This document shows, one piece after another, positions 14,266 through 21,818 of a stretch of DNA of 47,550 nucleotides. Both the position numbers and the translations under genes were made by a program. Source of the DNA: Phenylobacterium sp. GTDB lineage: Bacteria; Pseudomonadota; Alphaproteobacteria; Caulobacterales; Caulobacteraceae. The notes under the pieces were generated by a model. It made no database searches, had not been told where the DNA came from, and was given only the letters and a program-made list of their open reading frames with translations. The stretch spans positions 1 to 47,550 of the forward strand of contig NZ_JANXWD010000077.1 in NCBI RefSeq assembly GCF_025351295.1, written 5' to 3'. Numbering within the stretch: position 1 is the first letter of the stretch; each line of letters opens with the position of its first letter.

Positions 14266-15669
14266 ATGCGCATCCATTTCACGGGGATTGCCGGGGCGGG
14301 CATGGCGGCGGCGGCGCTGATGATGCGCGAGGCCGGGCACACGATCGCCGGCTCCGACCAGGACGTCTTCCCGCCCATGTCGACCTATGTCGAGGGCCTG
14401 GGCTTCCCGGTCTTCCATTCGTTCGCGGCGGCCAACCTGGCGGCGGACCTCGACCTGCTTGTGCTGGGCGCCAGCGCCAAGCTGGGCGGTGAGGCCAATC
14501 CCGAGGTGCGCGCCGCCCGCGCCCGCGGCGTACGCGTGACCACCTTCCCGGCGCTGGTGGGGGAGGCGACCGCGGGCCGGCGCAACACCGTGGTGGCCGG
14601 CTCGTTCGGCAAGTCCACCTGCACGGCGCTGCTGGCCCACGTGCTGAGCCAATCGGGCCGCGACGCCGGCTGGATGGTCGGCGCGATCTCGCCCTCGCTA
14701 CCGGACACCGGCCACTGGGGCACGGCGCCCGAGGTGGTGCTGGAGGGCGACGAGTACATCGTAGGCCCCGATGATCGCCGCTCGAAGTTCGTGCTCTACC
14801 ATCCGCGCGACGTACTGCTGACCTCGCTGGTCCACGACCACGTCAACGTCTTCCCGACCTTCGCTGACTACGAGGCGCCCTTCCGCGAGCTGCTGCGCCT
14901 GCTGCCGGCCGAGGGCCTGCTGGTGGCCCGCGAGAGCGCCCCGATCCGCGCCGTCGCCGGCGAAGCCGCCTGCCGCATCGTCTGGTACGACACCGCCCCC
15001 TGCGACGGCTGGTATGCTGAGGACGTGACCTACGGCGACACCTCGCGCTTCACCCTGGTGGGGCCCGGCGGACGGCGCGTGGCCCTCGCCACCACGCTGC
15101 TGGGCGCGCACAACATCGAGAACATCGTCGGCGTCGGCGCCTACCTGCTGGAGCGCGGCCTGGCCGCCGAGCCGGCCCTGGCCGCCGCCGCCGCGAGCTT
15201 CGCCGGCATCCGGCGGCGCCTCGACCGCCTGACCCGGCGCTCGGCGATCCCGATCATCGAGGGCTTTGGCTCCTCCTACGAGAAGGCCCGCTCGGCCATC
15301 GAGGCGATGCTGTTGCACTACCCGACCCGTCCGCTGACGGTGGTGTTCGAGCCGCACACCTTCTCCTGGCGCAACCGCGACGCGCTGGCTTGGTACGACA
15401 CGGTGTTCGAGGGCGTGGCCAGGGTCCTGGTGATCCCGCCCCCGCACCACGGCGAAGGCAGCCACGACCAGTCCAGCTTCCCGGAGATCCTGGCGCGGGT
15501 GGCGGCCGCGGGTGTGCCCGCTGAAGGCGTGGAGACCGCGGAGGCCGCCACCGAAGCGCTCTTGCGCCTTACGGGCGACGAGGTGGTCCTGCTCCTGTCG
15601 TCCGGCCCGCTGCTGGGCCTGCCCGACAGCCTGCCCCCGGTGTTCGACAAACTGTATGGCCGGGCCTAG
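14266..15669 (+). CDS. mpl: Mpl-like Mur ligase (UDP-MurNAc : murein tripeptide ligase)
   Basis: A 467-residue Mur-ligase-fold protein. Mpl joins recycled L-Ala-gamma-D-Glu-meso-Dap to UDP-MurNAc, returning wall peptide to peptidoglycan synthesis in the cytoplasm. The Rossmann start MRIHFTGIAGAGMAAAALMM, the EGDEY segment, LGAHNIENIVGVGAYLL and the C-terminal FEPHTFSWRNRD loop are like MurC/Mpl. The length fits. The ATP loop reads AGSFGKSTCTAL (residues 111-122) rather than the usual GTHGKTT, so threonine-histidine is replaced by serine-phenylalanine while the key Gly-Lys-Ser/Thr is kept. The start at 14266 lacks a strong Shine-Dalgarno. Its TAG stop overlaps the stop of the convergent gene in a CTAG. 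A paralogue with altered substrate cannot be excluded. Confidence 0.78.
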   Translation: MRIHFTGIAGAGMAAAALMMREAGHTIAGSDQDVFPPMSTYVEGLGFPVFHSFAAANLAADLDLLVLGASAKLGGEANPEVRAARARGVRVTTFPALVGEATAGRRNTVVAGSFGKSTCTALLAHVLSQSGRDAGWMVGAISPSLPDTGHWGTAPEVVLEGDEYIVGPDDRRSKFVLYHPRDVLLTSLVHDHVNVFPTFADYEAPFRELLRLLPAEGLLVARESAPIRAVAGEAACRIVWYDTAPCDGWYAEDVTYGDTSRFTLVGPGGRRVALATTLLGAHNIENIVGVGAYLLERGLAAEPALAAAAASFAGIRRRLDRLTRRSAIPIIEGFGSSYEKARSAIEAMLLHYPTRPLTVVFEPHTFSWRNRDALAWYDTVFEGVARVLVIPPPHHGEGSHDQSSFPEILARVAAAGVPAEGVETAEAATEALLRLTGDEVVLLLSSGPLLGLPDSLPPVFDKLYGRA

Positions 15670-16604
15670 CGCCCCAGGGCCAGGCATGCCTCGCGGTCGG
15701 CGGCGCAGGGGAACCACACCTCCACCAGGCCCGGCCTGACGCGACCGCTGACGCCGCTCACCTGCTTGAGGGTCGGCACGCCGAACTGCGGCAGCACGCG
15801 CGCGATCCGCCCCGCCAGGCCCAGGGCGGCGTCCCGGTCGGCGTCGCGGAAATAGCGCACGTCGATCGCCCCCAGCTGGCCGGCCTTCAGCACGCGGGCC
15901 CCCTGGGCGTTCAGCACATTCTCGATGCCCGGCACCGGAACGCCGTCCTCCCGCAGCGCATCGCGCAGGCGTTCGGCCGCGCTCCGGTCGGCTTCCCTGT
16001 AGAGTTGGAGGTAGACCCACCGCGGCATCGCGCTGGCCACGCTGGGTGGTGTGAGCGCAACCGCCTTGCTGATGGTTTTGGCCCCGCCGGTCACCGCCGC
16101 GCTCGACAGGGCGAGGCCGCTCGAGGCGCCGCCCTGGTAGAGGCTCTCCGCGTCCAGCGCCGCCTCCTTGCGCACCTTCATGTCGCTGCTCTGCTGGCCG
16201 GCGCCCACGATCACCTGGATCTGCCGATAGGCCGCGGACAGCCCAGGACCGGCCTCCCGGGCGTTCACCAGGCTGGACAGCACCGCAATCCCGATGGTCC
16301 GCTCCGACGCTTTGTCGCTCGACAGGCTGGGGATCAGGGCGGTCATCTGATCGACGTCCTTGCGCGCCTCGGCGATCGTCACCTCCTGGTGACGCTCCGC
16401 CTCATGCCGCTTGGCGTCGAACAGGCCCCAGACGCCGGTGGCGATCGGGATCATCAGACTGGCGATCAGCCACTTGACGTTGTCGGGCGCAGCCAGGGTC
16501 CGCCAGAAGCCCTTCTGCGCCTGCGCCTCCAGGTCCCCGCGCAACTTGTGGCGGATGACCTCCTCTTCCTCGAGGCGGGCGCGGTCCTCACTGCTCAACG
16601 GCAT
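15666..16604 (-). CDS. Unknown single-pass membrane protein with C-terminal repeat-like domain
   Basis: A 312-residue protein starting MPLSSEDRARLEEEEVIRHK, with GGGGG before the ATG at 16604. Residues 1-40 are charged and helical, residues 44-62 form one membrane helix (VKWLIASLMIPIATGVWGLF), and a helical segment follows that contains Leu- and Ser-rich stretches. The last 110 residues contain two related units, WVYLQLYREADRSAAERLRD and IDVRYFRDADRDAALGLAGR, each followed by a short beta segment. The second form (V.VRYF...D...A..LA..L) recalls domains found beside caspase- or TIR-like proteins and SPOR-like folds, but I do not recognise a named family. It converges on mpl with overlapping stops. 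Confidence 0.65.
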   Translation of the reverse strand: MPLSSEDRARLEEEEVIRHKLRGDLEAQAQKGFWRTLAAPDNVKWLIASLMIPIATGVWGLFDAKRHEAERHQEVTIAEARKDVDQMTALIPSLSSDKASERTIGIAVLSSLVNAREAGPGLSAAYRQIQVIVGAGQQSSDMKVRKEAALDAESLYQGGASSGLALSSAAVTGGAKTISKAVALTPPSVASAMPRWVYLQLYREADRSAAERLRDALREDGVPVPGIENVLNAQGARVLKAGQLGAIDVRYFRDADRDAALGLAGRIARVLPQFGVPTLKQVSGVSGRVRPGLVEVWFPCAADREACLALGR

Positions 16605-16629
16605 GATACGACCCCCGATGCTCAGCGCA

Positions 16630-17010
16630 TTAAGGCGCCGGGCGCGGGGGGCTCGCAAGCGGCGACGCAACCCCTGGTTCCAGACGCAGGGCGTAAAGCC
16701 ATGCGTCGGTCATCCCGCCCGGGGCCTCGACCGGAACGACCAGCCGCTCGTATTCCGCGCCTTCGAACGCATCCAGCCGCGCCCAATGCGCCGCCAGATC
16801 ATCCGAACTGAACACCTGAACCGCCACCGCCGGCCCCGCCGGATCCGGCCGCAGCCCAGGATACCCCTGCGCCGCGCCCCAACCGCTTTCGACGCGCCAG
16901 CCGCGTACCGTCCCCGTGCTCCAGTCGCCCCGCAGGCCGGCCAGTTGATGGTGGTTCGACTGGCCCGGCGCCAGCGATCCGTAGACCGCCAGGCGCCGAT
17001 CCGCCGTCAC
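16630..17010 (-). CDS. Gamma-glutamylcyclotransferase-like protein (GGCT/AIG2 fold)
   Basis: A 126-residue protein starting with GTG at 17010. The motif LAVYGSLAPGQSNH is the substrate loop of the gamma-glutamylcyclotransferase fold, and FEGAEYERLVVPV holds the likely catalytic glutamate (Glu 84). Family members cleave gamma-glutamyl amides to 5-oxoproline, or act on related isopeptides. The middle (GWRVESGWGAAQGYPGLRPD) is like the AIG2/YtfP subgroup. The start overlaps the stop of the acyl-CoA dehydrogenase gene by GTGA (17007-17010), so translation is probably coupled. The metabolic link to the dehydrogenase is not obvious. Confidence 0.8.
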   Translation of the reverse strand: MTADRRLAVYGSLAPGQSNHHQLAGLRGDWSTGTVRGWRVESGWGAAQGYPGLRPDPAGPAVAVQVFSSDDLAAHWARLDAFEGAEYERLVVPVEAPGGMTDAWLYALRLEPGVASPLASPPRPAP

Positions 17011-18356
17011 GGCCGCGCGGGAACCGGCTGGACGTAGGCGTTCTTCGCCGCCTTCTCCGCCGCGTTCAGCTCCTTGAACTCCTCCCGCTTGGGGCCGAGG
17101 TAGCCGAACAGATAGGCCGCCACCTTGCGGATCTGGATCTCCTCCGAGCCCTCGGTGATCCGGTAGCGGCGGTGGTGGCGGTAGATGTGCTCGAAGGGGG
17201 TGTGGCGCGAATAGCCCATGCCGCCGTGCACCTGCATCGCCCGATCGGACGCCTCGCAGACCAGCCGGTTGCCCCAGTAGTTGCACATCGAGACCTTGTC
17301 CGAGATCGTCCGCTCGATCTCCTTGTGCTCCATCTTGTCCATCTGCCAGGCAGTCTTGCGGATCAGCAGGCGCAGCATCTCGCACTGGGTCTGCAGTTCC
17401 ACCAGCGGCCACTGGATCGCCTGGTTCTCGGCGAGCGCCTTGCCGAATGGCTTGCGCTTTCGGGCGTACTTGACGCTCTCGTTGATGCAGAACTGCGCCG
17501 CGCCCAGGCTGGAGGCCGCCTGCCGGATGCGGTTCTGGTGCACGAAGCTCTGGCCCAGGCCCAGCCCGCGGTCGATCTGGCCCCAGTAGCTGTCCTCCGG
17601 GATCCAGACGTTGGTGAAGCTGACCCGCGGGTGGTCCGTGGGCATGTTGAAGGTCCACATATATTCTTCGATCTTCACCCCGGGGGTGTCCGCCGGCACG
17701 ATGAAGCAGGTGATGCCGAGGGCGTCGCCGTCCTTGCCGGAGGTGCGGGCGAAGACCATCACATGGGTCGCCACGTGCATGCCCGTGGTCCACATCTTCT
17801 CGCCGTTTATCAGCCAGCCCGGCTGGCCGTCCTTCTCGTGCGGGACGCCCACGGTTTCCATGAAGGTGGCGTCGGAGCCGTGGTTGGGCTCGGTCAGGCC
17901 GAAGCCGGTGCGCATCTTGCCGCCCAGCAGCTTCTCGGAATCGCGGGCGTACTGGGCGTTGGTGGCGAACTCCTTGAACATCAGGATGAAGGGGTTGTTG
18001 CCGACGATCGAGTGCTCGGTCTGCAGGTCGTTGAACAGGCCCAGGCCCTTGGCGGCCAGGTGTTCGCGGATTACCGCCATGGCCAGCTGGGTGCCGCCCT
18101 TGCCGCCCATCTCCGGCGGCCAGGCGTAGCGCAGGTGCCCGGCGTCGTCGGCCAGCTTGCGCGCCTTGCCCAGCAGCTCCTCCCACTCCTTGCGCGGCAG
18201 GCCCTGGTTGTCCCAGTCGGTGCGGGCGTGTTCGCGGCGGTGGTCGAAGAACCGCTCGTTGTCGTCCTGCGCCTGCAGTGGCTTGATCTTGTCGTCGATG
18301 AAGCGGTCGAGTTCGTCGAGGTAGTCGACGAGGTCCTTGGGCAGGTCGAAGTCCAT
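17007..18356 (-). CDS. Acyl-CoA dehydrogenase (FadE-like, ACAD10/11 type)
   Basis: A 449-residue FAD-dependent acyl-CoA dehydrogenase that would introduce the alpha-beta double bond in a fatty or branched acyl-CoA. The start MDFDLPKDLVDYLDELDRF at 18356 follows GGAAGGAAA. Visible family marks are GFGLTEPNHGSDATF and INGEKMWTTGMHVATH at the FAD and substrate sites, ARKRKPFGKALAENQAIQWPL, and the C-terminal QVHGGMGYSRHTPFEHIYRHHRRYRITEGSEEIQIRK (split here for reading: QVHGGMGYSRHTPFEHIY then RHHRRYRITEGSEE). The extended N-terminus and divergent phosphotransferase partner match the ACAD10/11-like group. A coupled cyclotransferase-like gene follows. Confidence 0.9.
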   Translation of the reverse strand: MDFDLPKDLVDYLDELDRFIDDKIKPLQAQDDNERFFDHRREHARTDWDNQGLPRKEWEELLGKARKLADDAGHLRYAWPPEMGGKGGTQLAMAVIREHLAAKGLGLFNDLQTEHSIVGNNPFILMFKEFATNAQYARDSEKLLGGKMRTGFGLTEPNHGSDATFMETVGVPHEKDGQPGWLINGEKMWTTGMHVATHVMVFARTSGKDGDALGITCFIVPADTPGVKIEEYMWTFNMPTDHPRVSFTNVWIPEDSYWGQIDRGLGLGQSFVHQNRIRQAASSLGAAQFCINESVKYARKRKPFGKALAENQAIQWPLVELQTQCEMLRLLIRKTAWQMDKMEHKEIERTISDKVSMCNYWGNRLVCEASDRAMQVHGGMGYSRHTPFEHIYRHHRRYRITEGSEEIQIRKVAAYLFGYLGPKREEFKELNAAEKAAKNAYVQPVPARP

Positions 18357-18476
18357 GGCGGTTTCCTTCCGGGCGCGGTCCTTCAGCGGGCTTGACGTTG
18401 GGGAGGCGTTTACAAGCCGCCCATTCGCCCGCCAGATCGGGATGAGATTAGACCAAGCAACAGGTTCCGTCGGGTC

Positions 18477-19472
18477 ATGGAATTGGATGTCCGCGCAGGG
18501 TTGGAACGACTGGCCGAACGGCTGGGCGGCGCGGGTGCGAGCCTGACCGAGGCGCAGCGCCTGTCCGGCGGTGCGAGCATGGAGACCTGGGCGTTCGGCG
18601 TGGACGGGCAGGGCGGGCGCGAGTCGCTGATCCTGCGCCGCCGCAGCGCGCCGTTCGACGCTGAGACCGCGCGCTCGGTCAGCCTCGCCACCGAGGCGGC
18701 GCTGATCCAGGCGACCGGCGCCAACGGCGCGCGGGCGCCGAAGGTGCGCCACGTCTGCGACGCCGCCGACGGCCTGGGCGAGGCCTATGTGATGGTCCGG
18801 GTCGGCGGCGAGACGTTGGGCAAGCGAATCACCAGCGACCCGCGGTTCGACGCGATCCGCCCGCGGCTGGCGCGCCAGTGCGGCGAGGTGCTGGTCCCGA
18901 TCCACGCCACCCAGCCTCCCGCCGGCCTGAACCTGAAGACCGTCGACGCAAACCTCGAACTGGACCGCTACGAAGAGGTCTACCGCGCCACGGGCGCTGA
19001 GCGGCCGATCCTGGAGCTGGCGTTCCAGTACCTGCGCCGGCACACGCCGCCGCCGGTCGAGCCGACCCTGCTGCATGGCGATTTCCGCAACGGGAACATC
19101 ATGTTCGACCCCGAAATCGGCGTCGCCGCGGTGCTGGACTGGGAGTTGGCCCACATCGGCGACCCGGCCGAGGACATGGGCTGGATCTGCACCAACTCCT
19201 GGCGGTTCGGCCGGCCCGACCGGCCGGTGGGCGGATTCGGGGCCTATGAGGACCTGCTGGCCGGCTATGCGGCGGCGGGGGGACGGCCCATCGAGCTCAG
19301 CCGCGTGCGGTTCTGGCAGATGCTGGGCTCGCTGCGCTGGGGCGTCATGTGCCTGACCATGTACCTGAGCTGGCGCGACGGGCTGGAGAAGTCGGTGGAG
19401 CGCCCGATGATCGGCCGCCGCGTCTCGGAGACCGAGGCCGACCTCGTGGTGCTGCTGGAGGAAGGCCTGTGA
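18477..19472 (+). CDS. Phosphotransferase family protein (APH/choline-kinase fold, ACAD11 partner type)
   Basis: A 331-residue aminoglycoside-phosphotransferase-fold kinase. The catalytic loop HGDFRNGNIMF (about residues 200-210) and the metal-binding DWELAHIGDPAEDMGW (Asp about 221) are intact, and a G-rich nucleotide loop (RLSGGASMETWAF) is near the N-terminus. In animals ACAD10/11 fuse this kinase to an acyl-CoA dehydrogenase and phosphorylate 4-hydroxyacyl-CoA. The divergent arrangement with the dehydrogenase at 17007-18356 suggests the same chemistry from separate proteins. A TTGACG at 18392 may be the -35 of its promoter. Its TGA overlaps the GTG of the next gene (19469-19472). Confidence 0.88.
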   Translation: MELDVRAGLERLAERLGGAGASLTEAQRLSGGASMETWAFGVDGQGGRESLILRRRSAPFDAETARSVSLATEAALIQATGANGARAPKVRHVCDAADGLGEAYVMVRVGGETLGKRITSDPRFDAIRPRLARQCGEVLVPIHATQPPAGLNLKTVDANLELDRYEEVYRATGAERPILELAFQYLRRHTPPPVEPTLLHGDFRNGNIMFDPEIGVAAVLDWELAHIGDPAEDMGWICTNSWRFGRPDRPVGGFGAYEDLLAGYAAAGGRPIELSRVRFWQMLGSLRWGVMCLTMYLSWRDGLEKSVERPMIGRRVSETEADLVVLLEEGL

Positions 19473-19831
19473 TCTCGCATCCGACGACGGAGGAACTGGT
19501 CAAGTCCGTGGCCCTCTGGATCGACCAGATCCGCCCGAGCCTGGACCCGCGCAACGCCTTCCTGGCCCGCGTCGCCGCCAATGCGCTCGCCACCGTCGGA
19601 CGGGAGCTGACCCAGGGCCCGGCGGCGGATGCGCAGGCCATCGCCCGGATGGGCGAGGTGCTGGGCCTCGCCGGCGCCTTCGCCGAACTGAACGCCGAGC
19701 TCTGCGCCCGCATCCGCGCCGGCGAACTCACCGTCGAATCGCCCGGCCTGCTCGCCGCGTTGCAGGTCATGGCCCGCGACCAGATCGCCATCGACCAGCC
19801 CAGCTATCGGCCGGAAGGGTCGATGGTCTGA
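19469..19831 (+). CDS. DUF6285 domain protein
   Basis: A 120-residue protein starting with GTG at 19469, overlapping the phosphotransferase stop by 4 nt. The sequence begins VISHPTTEELVKSVALWID, and the FLARVAANALATVGRELTQG segment is, as I recall, the core of DUF6285, a small helical family that travels with acyl-CoA dehydrogenases and phosphotransferases. No catalytic motif is visible. It could be an accessory or stabilising subunit of the kinase, but this is inferred from position only. It converges on the DHA2 exporter with 6 nt between stops. Confidence 0.75.
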   Translation: MISHPTTEELVKSVALWIDQIRPSLDPRNAFLARVAANALATVGRELTQGPAADAQAIARMGEVLGLAGAFAELNAELCARIRAGELTVESPGLLAALQVMARDQIAIDQPSYRPEGSMV

Positions 19832-19837
19832 GCCGCC

Positions 19838-21364
19838 TCAGTCCGCGTGGACGTCGGGGCGCTCGATCCGCAGCCCCCGCGTCGGCCGCAGCATCAGGAT
19901 AAGCGGCAGCAGCAGGACCAGCGCCAACGCCATCCAGCTGAAGACGTTCACATAGCCGATCATCGCCGCCTGGCGGGTGACCTCCGCGTTCAGCGTCAGC
20001 AGGCCGGTGGCCTGGGTGGGGTCCATGAAGGCCGGCAGCGCGTAGCGGATCAGCGGGTTGCTGGGGTCGATGCCGTCGGCGAGCCGGCTGTGGGCCGCGG
20101 CGCTGGTGCGGATCACCATCGCCTGGACGATCGAGATGCCGGCGCTGGAGCCCAGGCTGCGGGCCATGGTCGAGACGATCGTGCCTTCGACCCTGTGAAT
20201 GGGGTCGAGCGTGACGTAGGCCAGGGTGGTGAGCGGCGCGAACAGCAGCCCCGTGCCGAGTCCCTGGATGAACCCGCTGACCATGATCGGCTGGGCTGTC
20301 ATCATCAGGTCGAACCGGCCCATCATCCCGAGCGCGGCGATGGAAATCGCCAGGCCGATGATCAAGGCGGTGCGCGGTCCAAGCCGGGCCATCACCAGCG
20401 GCACGATCAGGAAGGAAACCAGCGAGCCCACGCCGCGCGGAACGCTCGCGATGCCGCTCTGCAAGGCCGAATAGCCGAGCAGCTGCTGCATGAAGGACGG
20501 CAGCAGCGCCGTCGTCGAGAACAGCAGGACGCCCACGAACAGGCCAAAGATCGCCGTGCCGACGAAATTGGCGTCCTTGGCGAGGTCGCGATGGAAGAAC
20601 GGGTGCTCGGCGGTCGCGGTCTGGACGACGAACACCCAGAAGCCGCCGGCCGCGATGGCGGTCTCGAACCAGATTTCCCGCGAGGCGAACCAGTCCTGGG
20701 TGGGCCCGCGATCCATCAGCACCTGGAAGCCGCCGATGAAGGCCACCAGCGCGCCGAACCCGAGGAAATCGAACGGTCGTTGCCGTCCGCCCGGGTCCTT
20801 GGCCATGACGGTGTAGAGGCCGACCGTGGCGATGATGCCGATCGGCAGGTTGATGTAGAACACCCAGCGCCAGGTGAGGTTTTCGGTGATCCAGCCCCCG
20901 AGCGTCGGCCCTAGGATCGGCCCCAGGATCACCGCTGCGCTCCACAGGCTCATCACCCGCGGGATCAGCCGCTGGGGATAGAGGTCGAGCATCACCGTCT
21001 GCGACAGCGGCATGAGCGCCGCGCCGGCCACCCCCTGCAACAGACGGAAGGCGACCATCTCCGGCAGGTTGGTGGCGACGCCGCAGAGCATCGAGGCGAT
21101 CGTGAAGCCGCCGATCGAGAGCAGCAGCATCCGCTTGCGGCCGATCTTCTGCGACAGCCAGCCGGACAGGGGCGTCATCAGGGCTGTGGCGATGATGTAC
21201 GAGGTCAGGACCCAGGTGATCTGGTCCTGCGAGGCCGAGAGGCTGCCCTGCATGTGCGGCAGGGCGACATTGGCGATCGTGCTGTCCAGCGTGCTCATCA
21301 GCGTGGCCAGCATCAGGGCGCCCGTGATCGGGATCCGGTTCGCGATGTCCTGGTCTGACGCCAA
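19838..21364 (-). CDS. DHA2 family drug:H+ antiporter (EmrB/QacA type MFS)
   Basis: A 508-residue major facilitator with 14 predicted membrane helices. The start is TTG at 21364 (MASDQDIANRIPITGALM) with GGGGGGA about 8 nt upstream; the nearest internal ATG would remove part of helix 1. Family motifs are LDSTIANVALPHMQGS in helix 1, SGWLSQKIGRKRML as the loop 2-3 motif, and the antiporter motif GPILGPTLGGWITENLTWRW in helix 5. It would export lipophilic compounds in exchange for protons. The EmrA-type adaptor that usually goes with EmrB is absent here. No regulator gene is clearly paired with it, although a WYL regulator lies nearby on the other strand. Confidence 0.92.
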   Translation of the reverse strand: MASDQDIANRIPITGALMLATLMSTLDSTIANVALPHMQGSLSASQDQITWVLTSYIIATALMTPLSGWLSQKIGRKRMLLLSIGGFTIASMLCGVATNLPEMVAFRLLQGVAGAALMPLSQTVMLDLYPQRLIPRVMSLWSAAVILGPILGPTLGGWITENLTWRWVFYINLPIGIIATVGLYTVMAKDPGGRQRPFDFLGFGALVAFIGGFQVLMDRGPTQDWFASREIWFETAIAAGGFWVFVVQTATAEHPFFHRDLAKDANFVGTAIFGLFVGVLLFSTTALLPSFMQQLLGYSALQSGIASVPRGVGSLVSFLIVPLVMARLGPRTALIIGLAISIAALGMMGRFDLMMTAQPIMVSGFIQGLGTGLLFAPLTTLAYVTLDPIHRVEGTIVSTMARSLGSSAGISIVQAMVIRTSAAAHSRLADGIDPSNPLIRYALPAFMDPTQATGLLTLNAEVTRQAAMIGYVNVFSWMALALVLLLPLILMLRPTRGLRIERPDVHAD

Positions 21365-21445
21365 ACGCCGATCCCCCCGGAGGCCACGCCACCATGACCA
21401 CGGCCGGCGCGGATACCAAGCGGGACGTGGCGTAAGGCGGGCGGA

Positions 21446-21745
21446 TCAGGCCGCTTCGAGCACGCGGATGATCTCGCTCTCGCGCTCGTTCCAGAGGATC
21501 GCGACGCGGGCGGCGCGGGACGCGTGGGGGCCGAGCGCGGCCTCCACCTCCGCGTCGTGCAGCCGGCGTTCGGAGAGCCGCAGCAAGGTACGCTGGCCGC
21601 CCTGGTCCACGGCCACGTCGTGGAAGCGCAGCACTGCGTCGACCACGGCGGCCGGCGGCAGCGGGCGCGGCGGCGGCTTCGGCGCCTGGACGGGGCGAGG
21701 GGCGAATGGGCTGCGGCGGCGGCGGGGTTGGAACGGTGAGGTCAT
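21446..21745 (-). CDS. Small protein of unknown function
   Basis: A 99-residue frame. The first 35 residues are basic and proline-rich (MTSPFQPRRRRSPFAPRPVQ...) and probably disordered. The remainder (AVVDAVLRFHDVAVDQGG to ESEIIRVLEAA) has alternating hydrophobic residues like a small folded domain. It is divergent from the WYL regulator with a 73-bp spacer that carries the palindrome at 21784-21804, so it may be under the same control. The codon pattern fits the surrounding genes, but no family was recognised. Confidence 0.5.
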   Translation of the reverse strand: MTSPFQPRRRRSPFAPRPVQAPKPPPRPLPPAAVVDAVLRFHDVAVDQGGQRTLLRLSERRLHDAEVEAALGPHASRAARVAILWNERESEIIRVLEAA

Positions 21746-21783
21746 CGGTCGAGCGCCTTGCGGGTTGTCGATGTTTCCGTTCT

Positions 21784-21804
21784 ATTCCGTAGGTACGACA
21801 GAAT
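21784..21804. promoter_or_regulatory. Imperfect palindrome upstream of the WYL regulator (candidate operator)
   Basis: A 21-bp site of form ATTCnGTnG-GTA-CnACnGAAT, with seven of nine positions in each arm complementary. It ends 14 bp before the WYL regulator start and lies in the spacer shared with the divergent 99-residue gene. Position and symmetry fit autoregulation by a dimeric activator or repressor. Confidence 0.5.
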
Positions 21805-21818
21805 CGGACGTTGGCCGG

